NCBI GenBank assembly: GCA_031552195.1
Contig: JAVBMT010000017.1
Location: forward strand, 62,001 to 126,000
Direction of reading: 5' to 3'
From: JAVBMP01 sp031552195
GTDB taxonomy: Bacteria; Desulfobacterota; Desulfovibrionia; Desulfovibrionales; Desulfovibrionaceae
Length of the DNA stretch: 64,000 bases
The notes beneath the pieces are model-generated. The model saw only the letters and a list, made by a program, of their open reading frames with translations. It searched no databases and was not told the DNA's origin. Both the position numbers and the translations under genes were made by a program. Of this stretch, positions 33,290-41,151 are shown piece by piece (positions within the stretch are counted from its first letter, which is position 1; every line of letters begins with the position of its first letter).

Positions 33290-34786
33290 TTATTCCCGCC
33301 CGGCCTCGGCGTCGAAATAAAAATTTTCCGTGGCCACGCGTTCAAGGAACGCCTGGTCGTGTTCCACAAAAATCAAGGTGGGCTTGCAGCCCAGCACAAG
33401 TTTTTCTACTTGCAGGCGCGATATAATATCCAGGTAATTCAAGGGTTCGTCCCATATGTAGAGGTGAGCCTCGCAGCAAATGCTTGCGGCCAGCAAAACC
33501 TTCTTTTTCTGCCCGGCGCTGAAATCCGTCATGTCTATTTCGAACTGAAGCGCTTCGAAACCGAAACGGTGCAGCGCGGCCAGGAACAGGTTCATGTCAA
33601 GGCGTCTCTCTTTGGCGAAATCTTTCAATCTGCCCTTGAGGAACGCTGTGTTTTGCGGAACATATGAAACGCGCAACCCCGGAGGAATATGCAACGTGCC
33701 CTGAAAACTCTGTTCCTGCCCGGCCAGCAGGCGTATCAGCGATGATTTGCCGCAGCCGTTTCGTCCGCACAGGGCCAGCCTGCTTCCCTGCATGAGGCTG
33801 AAGGAAATGTCGCGCGCCACTGTTCGCCCGCCGTGGCTTAATGAAAGTTCATCGAGCCGGAGCAGGCGCTTGCTGTGAAAAGGCAGAGGGCGCATGGAAA
33901 GCGGGGTTTGCACTTCAATATTGCGCAGCAGGGCGGCTTTTTCTTCAGCCGCTTTTCGCCGCCGTCCTTCCGCCGCTTTTGACCGCCGCATCATTTTCGC
34001 GGCCCTGCGGCCTATGAACCCCCTGTCCACAGGTCCGGCGCCGAATTTGCCCTTTTCCGCGCAAGCAGACCATTCAGCGCTCTGGGCTGCGCTTTTCTCC
34101 AGGCGCGCGGTCTCTTTTTTCAGTTTATGGCGCTCCGCCTGTTCATGCCGGTCGGCGCGTTCACGGTTTTCCAGCCAGGAGCTGAAATTGCCGCGCTGCA
34201 ATTCTATATCGCTCCGGTTGATGGAAAGAACGTGATCGATGCAGCCGTCCAGCAGGGTACGGTCGTGCGAAACCAGAATAAAGCCGGATTTGCTCCGCAA
34301 ATAGGCGCCAAGGGTCTGCCGGCCTTGCAGGTCCAGATGATTGGTCGGTTCGTCAATCAGGGGGAAATTGCCTTCGCGCAGGAAAAGGGCCGCCAGCAAA
34401 AGCTTGGTTCGTTCCCCTCCGCTCAGGGCAAGGAAGGGGCTGGCGAGAACTTCTTCGCCCAATTCCAGCAAAGAGGTTTCACGCTTCAGTTTCCATAAAT
34501 CATATTCCGGGTGCAGTTTCGGGCAAAGAGAAAAGAAAACCGCAGCCGCTTCGCGTTCAGGCGAAGGCGCGTCAAAGGGGAAATAGTCCATGCCGGCAGG
34601 CGAACCTACGCATCCGCTAAAGGCGTATTCACCGGCCAGAAGCTTGAGAAAAGTGGTCTTTCCGCGCCCGTTCCGGCCTATGAGGCCCAGCTTCCAATTG
34701 GTGTCCAGCCTGAGTGAAACGTTCTGAAAAAGGGGTAAACCGCCCTCATGGGCGAAAGATAAGCCGGAGATGTTGATCAGAGCCAT
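33290..34786 (-). CDS. ABC-F ATPase, Lsa-like ribosomal protection type
   Basis: 498 residues from the ATG at 34786 (GGGAGG 5 nt upstream). Two ABC domains without membrane segments: first with Walker A GRNGRGKTTF, signature LSGGERTKLL and IDEPTNHLD; second with GRNGCGKSS, DFSAGQKKKVLLA and WDEPLNYLDI. A basic helical linker lies between (about 200-290). The opening MALINISGLSFAHEGG resembles Lsa-group proteins, which rescue ribosomes from lincosamides, streptogramins A and pleuromutilins. Housekeeping ABC-F proteins are an alternative. The 5' leader has the marks of an attenuator, as in drug-inducible ABC-F genes. Confidence 0.85.
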   Translation of the reverse strand: MALINISGLSFAHEGGLPLFQNVSLRLDTNWKLGLIGRNGRGKTTFLKLLAGEYAFSGCVGSPAGMDYFPFDAPSPEREAAAVFFSLCPKLHPEYDLWKLKRETSLLELGEEVLASPFLALSGGERTKLLLAALFLREGNFPLIDEPTNHLDLQGRQTLGAYLRSKSGFILVSHDRTLLDGCIDHVLSINRSDIELQRGNFSSWLENRERADRHEQAERHKLKKETARLEKSAAQSAEWSACAEKGKFGAGPVDRGFIGRRAAKMMRRSKAAEGRRRKAAEEKAALLRNIEVQTPLSMRPLPFHSKRLLRLDELSLSHGGRTVARDISFSLMQGSRLALCGRNGCGKSSLIRLLAGQEQSFQGTLHIPPGLRVSYVPQNTAFLKGRLKDFAKERRLDMNLFLAALHRFGFEALQFEIDMTDFSAGQKKKVLLAASICCEAHLYIWDEPLNYLDIISRLQVEKLVLGCKPTLIFVEHDQAFLERVATENFYFDAEAGRE

Positions 34787-34815
34787 GAAAACCTCCCGGT
34801 AAGCCGCAAATAAAA

Positions 34816-34842
34816 CGGCCGCCGGAAACTTTCCGGCGGCCG
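34816..34842 (-). terminator. leader terminator directly upstream of the ABC-F gene
   Basis: On the minus strand CGGCCGCCGGAA and TTCCGGCGGCCG pair (12 bp, 3-nt loop) and run into TTTTATTTG. The structure ends about 30 nt before the ABC-F start codon and no other minus-strand gene lies upstream, so its only use is to stop transcription of the ABC-F gene until relieved: an attenuator. Confidence 0.8.
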
Positions 34843-34894
34843 CTGATATTATGGCGTTACCGCGCAAGGCGGCAGGCTTGATCAGGACCGGGCA

Positions 34895-34985
34895 GGAAAA
34901 TTTCCGCGACAAACGAATTCAGCTGTGCATCTGAATTCGTTACGACAACAAACAACTAAACGCGTGTTGTTAGCGGGAATTTTCC
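34895..34985 (-). promoter_or_regulatory. structured leader RNA of the ABC-F gene
   Basis: On the minus-strand RNA, GGAAAATTCCCGC (34985-34973) can pair with GCGGAAATTTTCC (34907-34895), one mismatch. Inside lies an 11-bp hairpin AACGAATTCAG/CTGAATTCGTT (34912-34941) and AACAAC/GTTGTT repeats. This branched fold sits between the upstream ORF and the terminator, where a competing anti-terminator structure would be expected. The pairing partners for antitermination have not been worked out. Confidence 0.55.
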
Positions 34986-35001
34986 ACCAGGCTCCGTCCT
35001 G

Positions 35002-35022
35002 TTAGGGTTCTACAACAGCCAT
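35002..35022 (-). CDS. upstream leader ORF MAVVEP
   Basis: ATG, five sense codons and TAA on the minus strand encode MAVVEP. It begins about 8 nt after the predicted transcription start, so it would be translated leaderless or nearly so; no Shine-Dalgarno is present. In known ABC-F and erm attenuators, drug-stalled ribosomes on such short ORFs refold the leader. A GTG frame encoding MENSR immediately downstream is an alternative leader. Confidence 0.4.
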   Translation of the reverse strand: MAVVEP

Positions 35023-35036
35023 ATTGGCTGAATTGG

Positions 35037-35066
35037 ACGATAAGCCGGCAAGGGGCGCCGTGTCAA
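35037..35066 (-). promoter_or_regulatory. promoter of the ABC-F leader
   Basis: A perfect TTGACA (complement of 35061-35066) and TATCGT (complement of 35037-35042) are 18 bp apart on the minus strand. Predicted start near 35030. Four of six -10 positions match. The distance to the ABC-F start gives a leader of about 245 nt, long for a simple gene. Confidence 0.55.
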
Positions 35067-35217
35067 GACGCCGGGCCGCGCGAACAGGGCTGGCCGTTCG
35101 CAGACTTTCTTCTCGACTGCGCGGTGTAAATGTGGCATGATAACGATTGTTTTTTTCATCAAAAAAAGAACCTTTCGCTCCACCGCCTTTTGGCGTTCAT
35201 CCGGAAAGGACTGCTTA

Positions 35218-36015
35218 ATGGCTGAATTTGACGGCGTTTTTGCCGCAAGCCCCATAAACGAGAATAGCGCTATCCTGCCCTTGCGGCAACTGGACCCGGC
35301 TTGCAAGCTGGCCGGGCTTTTTATTTTTTCCATTTGCGCCGCCCTGTTGCACGATCCTTTTCCCGCCGGCGTGGCTTTGGCCGGCGGAGCGCTGTTATGC
35401 CTCACGAGCCGTCTGCCTTTTAAAATCTTGCTGCTCAGCCTCGGGCTGGCAAACTTTTTCATGATTTTTCTCTGGATTTTTTTGCCGGTAAAACTGGGGC
35501 ACGATCCAGCGGCCCTGGCTGTTTTCGGGCCGTTCAGCCTCGCGCCTGAAGGGTTCAAGCTGGCGCTTCTGATTACCCTGAAAAGCAATGCGGTTATTCT
35601 GGCGACACTGGCCCTGGCCGGAACCTCATCCTTTTCCGCCAACGGCCGGGCCCTGATACGCTTAAAACTTCCGCCGAAGCTGGCTTTGCTGATTTTGCTG
35701 ACGCACAAGCACCTGCTTCTCTTGTCGCAGGAAATGCGCAATCTGTCCGATGCCGCCAAGTTGCGGGGTTTTTCGCCTAAGGCCGGGCTGCGCAGCTACC
35801 GCGTTCAGGCCTGGCTGGTAGGGCGGCTTCTGCTGCGCTCCTGGGACAGGGCGGAACGTATTGACGAGGCTATGCGCCTGCGCGGTTTTCGCGGCAAATT
35901 TCCCTTGATCAGCGAAAAAGCGCCGCAAGGTGAAGAACGCCGGCAAAGTTTCATTCTGCTTGCCGGCCTGGGGCTTTTTGCCGCGTTTTTTTCCGCGCTG
36001 GATATTTTATTCTGA
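35218..36015 (+). CDS. ECF transporter transmembrane protein (EcfT/CbiQ family)
   Basis: 265 residues from the ATG at 35218 (GGAAAGGA upstream). Five to six membrane helices, and two copies of the coupling motif LRGF (KLRGFSPK about 180-187 and AMRLRGFRGK about 218-227), the Ala-Arg-Gly-type signatures that contact the ATPase. EcfT joins the ATPase to a substrate-binding S component. The ATPase gene follows by 21 nt, but no S component (CbiM, BioY, etc.) is in this operon. Confidence 0.85.
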   Translation: MAEFDGVFAASPINENSAILPLRQLDPACKLAGLFIFSICAALLHDPFPAGVALAGGALLCLTSRLPFKILLLSLGLANFFMIFLWIFLPVKLGHDPAALAVFGPFSLAPEGFKLALLITLKSNAVILATLALAGTSSFSANGRALIRLKLPPKLALLILLTHKHLLLLSQEMRNLSDAAKLRGFSPKAGLRSYRVQAWLVGRLLLRSWDRAERIDEAMRLRGFRGKFPLISEKAPQGEERRQSFILLAGLGLFAAFFSALDILF

Positions 36016-36036
36016 CAGTCCGCATCGCGAGGTATC

Positions 36037-36693
36037 ATGCCGGCAGTAATTCTGGAATTTAACAACGTTTCATGGGCTTATCCCGGAAAAGAGAACCCCG
36101 TCCTGCACGGGGTCAACCTGGCCGTGGGGTATGAAGACAGAATCGGTCTGACCGGCGGCAACGGCCAGGGCAAGAGCACGCTTTTGCATATAGCATGCGG
36201 GCTGCTGGCCGGATATTCAGGCGAAGTCAGGTTTGAGGGCAAGGTTATGCGCGCCGAGCGTGATTTCGCCGCAATGCGCCTTCAAACGGGATATCTGCTG
36301 CAAAATTCCGAAGATCAGCTTTTTTGCCCCAGCGTTATTGAAGACGTGGCTTTCGGGCCTTTCAACCAGGGCTTTTCCGATGAAGAATCTGAGGAAATAG
36401 CCTGGAACACACTGAAGAAGCTCGGCATAGAGAATCTGGCCCATTGCGGCGGAAGCCGCCTTTCCGGCGGAGAGCGGAAAATGGCCGCACTGGCCAGCAT
36501 TCTCGCCATGTCTCCGCGCCTGCTGCTTCTGGACGAACCTGGAAACAGCCTTGACGCCAAAAACCGCGAACGGTTCATTGCCACAGTGGTCGACCTTGAT
36601 TTGCCCATGCTGCTTGTTTCGCACGACAGCGCCATGCTGGAAGAAATTTGCGGGCGGATTGTAAGCCTGGAAGAGATACAGTCGGCGGTGTAA
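36037..36693 (+). CDS. ECF transporter ATPase (EcfA/CbiO family)
   Basis: 218 residues: Walker A GGNGQGKST (about 40-48), Q-loop LLQNSEDQLF, signature RLSGGERKMAAL (about 140-151), Walker B LLLLDEPGNSLD and switch His in LVSHD. The QNSEDQLF segment is typical of ECF/CbiO ATPases. It is short, lacking the C-terminal dimerisation part of longer EcfA. It powers uptake of a metal or vitamin with EcfT; the substrate is unknown because the S component lies elsewhere. Confidence 0.88.
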   Translation: MPAVILEFNNVSWAYPGKENPVLHGVNLAVGYEDRIGLTGGNGQGKSTLLHIACGLLAGYSGEVRFEGKVMRAERDFAAMRLQTGYLLQNSEDQLFCPSVIEDVAFGPFNQGFSDEESEEIAWNTLKKLGIENLAHCGGSRLSGGERKMAALASILAMSPRLLLLDEPGNSLDAKNRERFIATVVDLDLPMLLVSHDSAMLEEICGRIVSLEEIQSAV

Positions 36694-36712
36694 CGGAAAG
36701 CGCCGCGCCGTT

Positions 36713-37612
36713 TTATTGCGGGCGGGTTTTCCAGCGTTTGTGCATCCAGAACCACTGTTCCGGGTGCTCCCTGACCGCTTTTTCCACCTCGGCGGTATAA
36801 AACTCGGCTATCAGGCGCGTACGGTCGTTGATGGACCCCCGCAGCGTTGCGGTGTTCAGAGGTGATCCGACCCTGAGGTGGTAAAGCCCATCTTGCCCGC
36901 GCAAGAGAAAAATCGGGTAGACGTTGGCTTTCGCGCGCAGGGCCAGCAGGGCCGGGCCAAAGTTTACAGCCGCTTCAAGCCCGAGAAAGGGCAGGAAAAC
37001 AGATTCTGAACGGGTGCTGTTGTGGTCCACAAGAAAGGCCGTAAGCCCGTTTTTCTTTAACCCGGCCAGCACCGCCGGGGCGGCGTTGCGGTGGCCGACC
37101 GTTTCCGTGCCGCGCCCGCCGCGCAGTTCCGCTATATAAGCGTTAAGTGTGCGATTGCCCTGGTTGCGGGTAACGACTTGGTGCGGCCTTCCCTTCTCAA
37201 TGACCTCTCCGGCCAGTCCGGCCAGCAGTTCCCACGCGCCGAGGTGCGCCGTTACCGCGACTATTGGGCCGGGGTCCGCCATCATGGCCAGCATTTCCGG
37301 CGGCAGCGGGGCAAGTTTGGGGTTATTGGCGAAGCCGAATTTTTTGACCAGAAAAATTTCCAGAAAAGACCTGGCGTTGTGTTTGAAGCTTTGGCGGGCG
37401 ATGTTTCCGGCTGTTTCGTCCGGCAGGCCCAGGCGGTCGCGTATGGTTTCCGTAGCCAGCTTGCGGCGCGAGGGCAGGGCGTGCCACATGGCGAAACCCA
37501 GGAATGAACCGGCCTTTTGGGCGAAAGAATAACCGCCGCATGCGATCAGGCCGCCGAGCAGGCGCAGAAGGCGCAAGCCCAGGCGGTTTATTTTATGGGG
37601 CTTAAATGCCAT
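36713..37612 (-). CDS. LpxL/HtrB-like lysophospholipid acyltransferase
   Basis: 299 residues with one N-terminal hydrophobic stretch. The catalytic H(x4)E motif is AHLGAWELLAG (about 122-132), and DHNSTRSESVFLPFLG is the second conserved block of the LABLAT/HtrB family. It adds secondary acyl chains to lipid A precursors at the inner membrane. Its start overlaps the preceding DUF374 gene by 11 nt; the two probably work in the same lipid A pathway. Confidence 0.88.
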   Translation of the reverse strand: MAFKPHKINRLGLRLLRLLGGLIACGGYSFAQKAGSFLGFAMWHALPSRRKLATETIRDRLGLPDETAGNIARQSFKHNARSFLEIFLVKKFGFANNPKLAPLPPEMLAMMADPGPIVAVTAHLGAWELLAGLAGEVIEKGRPHQVVTRNQGNRTLNAYIAELRGGRGTETVGHRNAAPAVLAGLKKNGLTAFLVDHNSTRSESVFLPFLGLEAAVNFGPALLALRAKANVYPIFLLRGQDGLYHLRVGSPLNTATLRGSINDRTRLIAEFYTAEVEKAVREHPEQWFWMHKRWKTRPQ

Positions 37613-38231
37613 GCCCCGGCTCCAGGGCGTTCATGGCGTCTTCCAGCGCGCGGCAATGTTCCCTGATATGCGCTTTGTCCAGGGTTTCCGCCGGAATATG
37701 CATAGGAGGCCCGAAATATATGTCCACCCGGCTGAAAGGCAGCGGCAGCACGAAGCGGTCCCACGACTTGAAGCGTTTGCTCCGCCTGGCTATGGCGCGT
37801 ACCGGAATCACCGGCAAACCGGAATGCGCGGCCATGAATATTATGCCGGGCTTGACCCGCAAAGCCGGGCCGCGCGGGCCGTCCGGCGTGATGCAGGTTA
37901 TATATTTTTCTTCATCGGACAGGCGCAATATTTGCTGCACGGCCTGGCTTCCGCCGCGCGAGCTCGAGCCCGAAACCGTGATCAGGCCGAGTTTGCGCAA
38001 CACCCGCGCCAGGTATTCGCCGTCGCGGCTCGGGCTTACCAGGGCGCAAAACTTCATGTTTTCCCGTACCGCGATCACGGAAAACATTTCCGCATGCCAC
38101 AGGCAAAGCAGGGCCTTGCCGGCGGAATTTTCAACATATTCTCGGCGATGCTGTTTTATGCGCAAGGTAGCGCACCAGAGGCGGTAAAGCAGGGCCAAGG
38201 GAGGGCTGATCAATGCGGGCGAGAGTTTCAT
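37602..38231 (-). CDS. DUF374 lysophospholipid acyltransferase family protein
   Basis: 209 residues. CLWHAEMF (about 44-51) supplies the family histidine; VSPSRDGEYLARVLRKLG, SGSSSRGGSQAV and ITPDGPRGPAL are the DUF374 blocks. The family is related to PlsC-type acyltransferases but its acceptor is unproven. It is translationally coupled to the LpxL-like gene and begins shortly downstream of prfA. Confidence 0.85.
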   Translation of the reverse strand: MKLSPALISPPLALLYRLWCATLRIKQHRREYVENSAGKALLCLWHAEMFSVIAVRENMKFCALVSPSRDGEYLARVLRKLGLITVSGSSSRGGSQAVQQILRLSDEEKYITCITPDGPRGPALRVKPGIIFMAAHSGLPVIPVRAIARRSKRFKSWDRFVLPLPFSRVDIYFGPPMHIPAETLDKAHIREHCRALEDAMNALEPGHGI

Positions 38232-38250
38232 GCTCTTTTCCGTCCGTGAA

Positions 38251-39321
38251 TTACAGATCCGCCTGGGCTTTAAGCGCTTCGGTCTGGGCGGCCGTCGTCA
38301 GGGCGTCTATCAGCTCCTGAATGTCGCCTTCCATCACGGCGTCAAGCTTGTACAGGGTGAGGTTGACGCGGTGGTCTGTAACGCGGCCCTGCGGGAAATT
38401 GTAGGTTCTTATGCGTTCAGAGCGGTCGCCGGAACCTACCTGGGCTCGGCGGGTTTCGGCCTGTTCGGCGTGCAGGCGTTCCTGTTCCGCCTGAAGCAGG
38501 CGCGAACGCAGTACGGTAAGGGCCTTGGCCTTGTTTTTATGTTGCGATTTTTCGTCCTGGCAGCTGACCACTATGCCTGTCGGGATATGGGTTACGCGTA
38601 CGGCGGAATCCGTGGTGTTCACAGACTGGCCTCCGGGGCCGGATGAGCGGAACACGTCGAAACGCAGGTCTTCCGGCCTGATGTCTACGTCGGCCTCTTC
38701 CGCTTCGGCCATAATGGCCACGGTTGCGGCCGAGGTATGGATTCTGCCCTGCGACTCGGTTGCCGGAACGCGCTGCACACGGTGGGTTCCGGATTCGAAT
38801 TTCAAGTGGCTGTAAGCCTTGTTTCCGGCGATAAGGGCGATTACCTCGCGGTAGCCGCCGGTGTCGCTTTCGCTGGCGGACATCAGCTCAACCTTCCAGC
38901 CTTTGGTTTCCGCGTAACGTGAATACATGCGGAACAGGTCTGCCGCGAACAGGGCCGCCTCTTCCCCGCCCGTTCCGGCCCTTATTTCCAGAATGATGTT
39001 TTTGTCGTCCAGGGGGTCGCGCGGCAGCAGCATGAGGGTGAGCCGCCGCTCCATATCTTCCATGGCCGGTTCCAGGGTTTTCAGCTCTTCATTCGCCATG
39101 GCGCGCATGTCAGGGTCGGAATCGTTTTGCAGTTCCTTGCTTTCGCTGTGCTGGCTCTTTAAAGACTTGTACTGGCGGAAAAGATCCACAACTTCCTTCA
39201 GGTCGGCGTGGGCTTTGGTCATTTTACGGTAGCGTTCCTGGTCGGAAAGCACTTCCGGGGAGGAAAGCTGCTGTTCTAGGTCTTCAAAGCGGCGTTCAAG
39301 GTTTTCCAGCTTGGCGAACAT
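38251..39321 (-). CDS. prfA: peptide chain release factor 1
   Basis: 356 residues, full length. The PAT codon-recognition tripeptide is seen in RVQRVPATESQGRIHTS (about 184-200) and the GGQ catalytic loop in SSGPGGQSVNTTDSAVRVTH (about 224-243). It ends translation at UAA and UAG. Its ATG overlaps the DUF1385 stop (TAATG), so the two are translationally coupled. Confidence 0.97.
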   Translation of the reverse strand: MFAKLENLERRFEDLEQQLSSPEVLSDQERYRKMTKAHADLKEVVDLFRQYKSLKSQHSESKELQNDSDPDMRAMANEELKTLEPAMEDMERRLTLMLLPRDPLDDKNIILEIRAGTGGEEAALFAADLFRMYSRYAETKGWKVELMSASESDTGGYREVIALIAGNKAYSHLKFESGTHRVQRVPATESQGRIHTSAATVAIMAEAEEADVDIRPEDLRFDVFRSSGPGGQSVNTTDSAVRVTHIPTGIVVSCQDEKSQHKNKAKALTVLRSRLLQAEQERLHAEQAETRRAQVGSGDRSERIRTYNFPQGRVTDHRVNLTLYKLDAVMEGDIQELIDALTTAAQTEALKAQADL

Positions 39322-40358
39322 TATTTGGTCTCCAACAGTTGATATTCCGGGGTGGCGACAATTTCCGGCCCGGCGCCCAAGGCTTCGCGCAGGGCGACCA
39401 TGGCCACTTCAAGCTGGCTGGAATCAGGTTCGCGCGTGGTTAAAAGCTGAAGCAGCATACCGGGCGCGCGCACAAGTTTGGCCACCGGGCCTTCTTCAAG
39501 GCGGGCGCCTATGCGTATGGCTTCATAAGCCAGGGAACTTATGGGTATCATCAGCAGCAGTTTTATGAAAATAATTACGGAGTGTTTGAGCACGGGGTTT
39601 TCCGGAACCCAGAACAGCAAAATGAGCGGCACGAGGATGGCGTGTAGGATAATGGCGATGGAAAGCACGAAAAGCAGGAAGGTGGTGCCGCAACGCGGGT
39701 GCATGCGCGGGTGGCTTCTGGCGCTTGCAACGGTAACAGGCTGGTCTCCGGCTTCGTAAGAGTGAATGGTTTTGTGCTCGGCCCCGTGATATTCAAACAC
39801 CCGCCTGATGTCCGGCAGCCGTGAAATGAGGAGTATATAGGCCAGGAACACCATGAATTTGATCAGGCCGTCCCAAAGATGGAAAGACAGGCCCTCAACC
39901 CCGCCGGAAATATCAAGGGCGTTCAGCCATATGGTCAAAAGGTGGGGCGTCACCACAAAAAGCAGAATGGCGAAACCAATGGCGACAACCAGGGTAAGGG
40001 CCAATTGCCAGGGTTTCAGTTCTTCGCCCTCCGCAGACATGGCCAGTTCGGCCGAAGTGTTCAGGGCCTTGATGCCGTTTATCATTGTTTCCAGCAGCAC
40101 AGGGAAACCCCTGAGATAAGGGCGGCGTAGAAAATCCAGAAAATCGAAGGAAAACCAGGGGGTGTTGTCAACAACGATAACGCCGTCCGGCTGGCGCACA
40201 GCCAGGGAAAGGTTCGCCCCGTTGCGCATCATCACCCCTTCCATGACGGCCTGCCCGCCGACGGCCAGGCTTTCGCAGCTTTCCTTGTCCTGGTCGTCCG
40301 CCTGTAAAAAAAGAGGCGCCAGAAGCGGCATCAACGCTTTACGCAATAAACGCGGCAT
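39321..40358 (-). CDS. DUF1385 membrane protein
   Basis: 345 residues from the ATG at 40358 (AGGAG 5-6 nt upstream); longer upstream frames run through the rpmE terminator. The signature VGGQAVMEGVMMRNG lies near the N-terminus, RRVFEYHGAEHKTIHSYE in the middle, and HPRMHPRCGTTFLLFV before three or four C-terminal membrane helices. This family (YqhQ in Bacillus) sits beside prfA in many bacteria; its molecular role is not established. Confidence 0.9.
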   Translation of the reverse strand: MPRLLRKALMPLLAPLFLQADDQDKESCESLAVGGQAVMEGVMMRNGANLSLAVRQPDGVIVVDNTPWFSFDFLDFLRRPYLRGFPVLLETMINGIKALNTSAELAMSAEGEELKPWQLALTLVVAIGFAILLFVVTPHLLTIWLNALDISGGVEGLSFHLWDGLIKFMVFLAYILLISRLPDIRRVFEYHGAEHKTIHSYEAGDQPVTVASARSHPRMHPRCGTTFLLFVLSIAIILHAILVPLILLFWVPENPVLKHSVIIFIKLLLMIPISSLAYEAIRIGARLEEGPVAKLVRAPGMLLQLLTTREPDSSQLEVAMVALREALGAGPEIVATPEYQLLETK

Positions 40359-40460
40359 GTATACTCCTTGCAAAATTTGGAGCGGCCCGCCCGGCAATGG
40401 GCGAAGCCGTACTGGTGAAACCCGCCGCAAACAGGCGTCTAGCAGCCTGTAACGAAAAAA

Positions 40461-40482
40461 CCCCGGCAAACCGGGGCTTTTT
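40461..40482. terminator. intrinsic terminator of rpmE
   Basis: CCCCGG-CAAA-CCGGGG with six T on the minus strand side (A-run at 40455-40460) and five T on the plus side. It separates rpmE from the DUF1385 gene on the minus strand. Confidence 0.85.
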
Positions 40483-40587
40483 AAGTATCTGCCAATTTGC
40501 CGCATAAAAGACGCCTGGCGGCTAAGCTCAGGCCCGGTTAATTCCGGGCGGGCGCGTCCGAAAGGCGTGTCTGGCTAAAAGGCAAAG

Positions 40588-40797
40588 CTACTTCGCGACG
40601 TTGGCGTATTTTTTGCGGAAGCGGTCAATACGCCCGGCGGTGTCGACAAAACGCTGTTTTCCGGTATAAAAAGGGTGGCAGTTGGAGCATATTTCCACAT
40701 GCACCTGCTCGCCCTTACAGGAAAGCGCTTCAATTTCATTGCCGCAAGCGCAGGATATTTTGGCCTTATAAGTTTTGGGATGAATGGCGTCTTTCAT
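40588..40797 (-). CDS. rpmE: 50S ribosomal protein L31
   Basis: 69 residues, the zinc-binding form: CACG near the N-terminus, CK, and CSNC (about 16-40) supply the four Cys. HPFYTGKQRFVDTAGRIDRFRKK (split at the usual turn) is the L31 signature. A surface protein of the large subunit. The paralogous zinc-free form is not in the window. Confidence 0.97.
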   Translation of the reverse strand: MKDAIHPKTYKAKISCACGNEIEALSCKGEQVHVEICSNCHPFYTGKQRFVDTAGRIDRFRKKYANVAK

Positions 40798-41151
40798 TTT
40801 TTAAATAACTCCTAAAAGAGGATCGTGGTCAAATTGAAGCTTGCTTCATACTGCCAATTAATGACTTTGGCAAGCCTTTTCTTGCTTCATCAGACCGAAT
40901 GCCGCTTTTTTAAATTAAGGCGTCCGGAAAAAATGTAAAGGGGGGCGGAAGATAGCCGCGGCTCTATTTACATTTCCATATCCTGTGTTATTTTACGCCG
41001 CACAAGCCTTGTTCCGCGCCTTTCGCTTTTGACCTCGGCGCCGTGACGCTAAAAAAGGACTGGTCTGCACGGAGATAATGGGATAAGATATGCCGGTTGA
41101 GGAAAAGGTATGAAACGCCGGTTGGCAAATTGACCCAGGTTGGAGGGTATA
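40798..41151. promoter_or_regulatory. divergent promoter region of rpmE and ftsH
   Basis: 354 bp without a sizeable gene. AAATGTAAA (40931-40939) and TTTACATTT (40967-40975) form a 9-bp inverted repeat that could be an operator. A seven-codon frame (41110-41133, MKRRLAN) preceded by AGGAAAAGG lies just before ftsH and might couple to its translation. No convincing -35/-10 pair was fixed. Confidence 0.35.

Noticed and set aside
36037..36693. cobalt-specific CbiO assignment
   Set aside because: Without CbiM/CbiN or a cobalamin riboswitch the substrate cannot be named, so the generic EcfA call is kept.
40870..40900. sigma-54-like TTTGGCAAGCC...TTGCTT upstream of ftsH
   Set aside because: The GG-to-GC spacing is 14, not 12, which sigma-54 does not tolerate.
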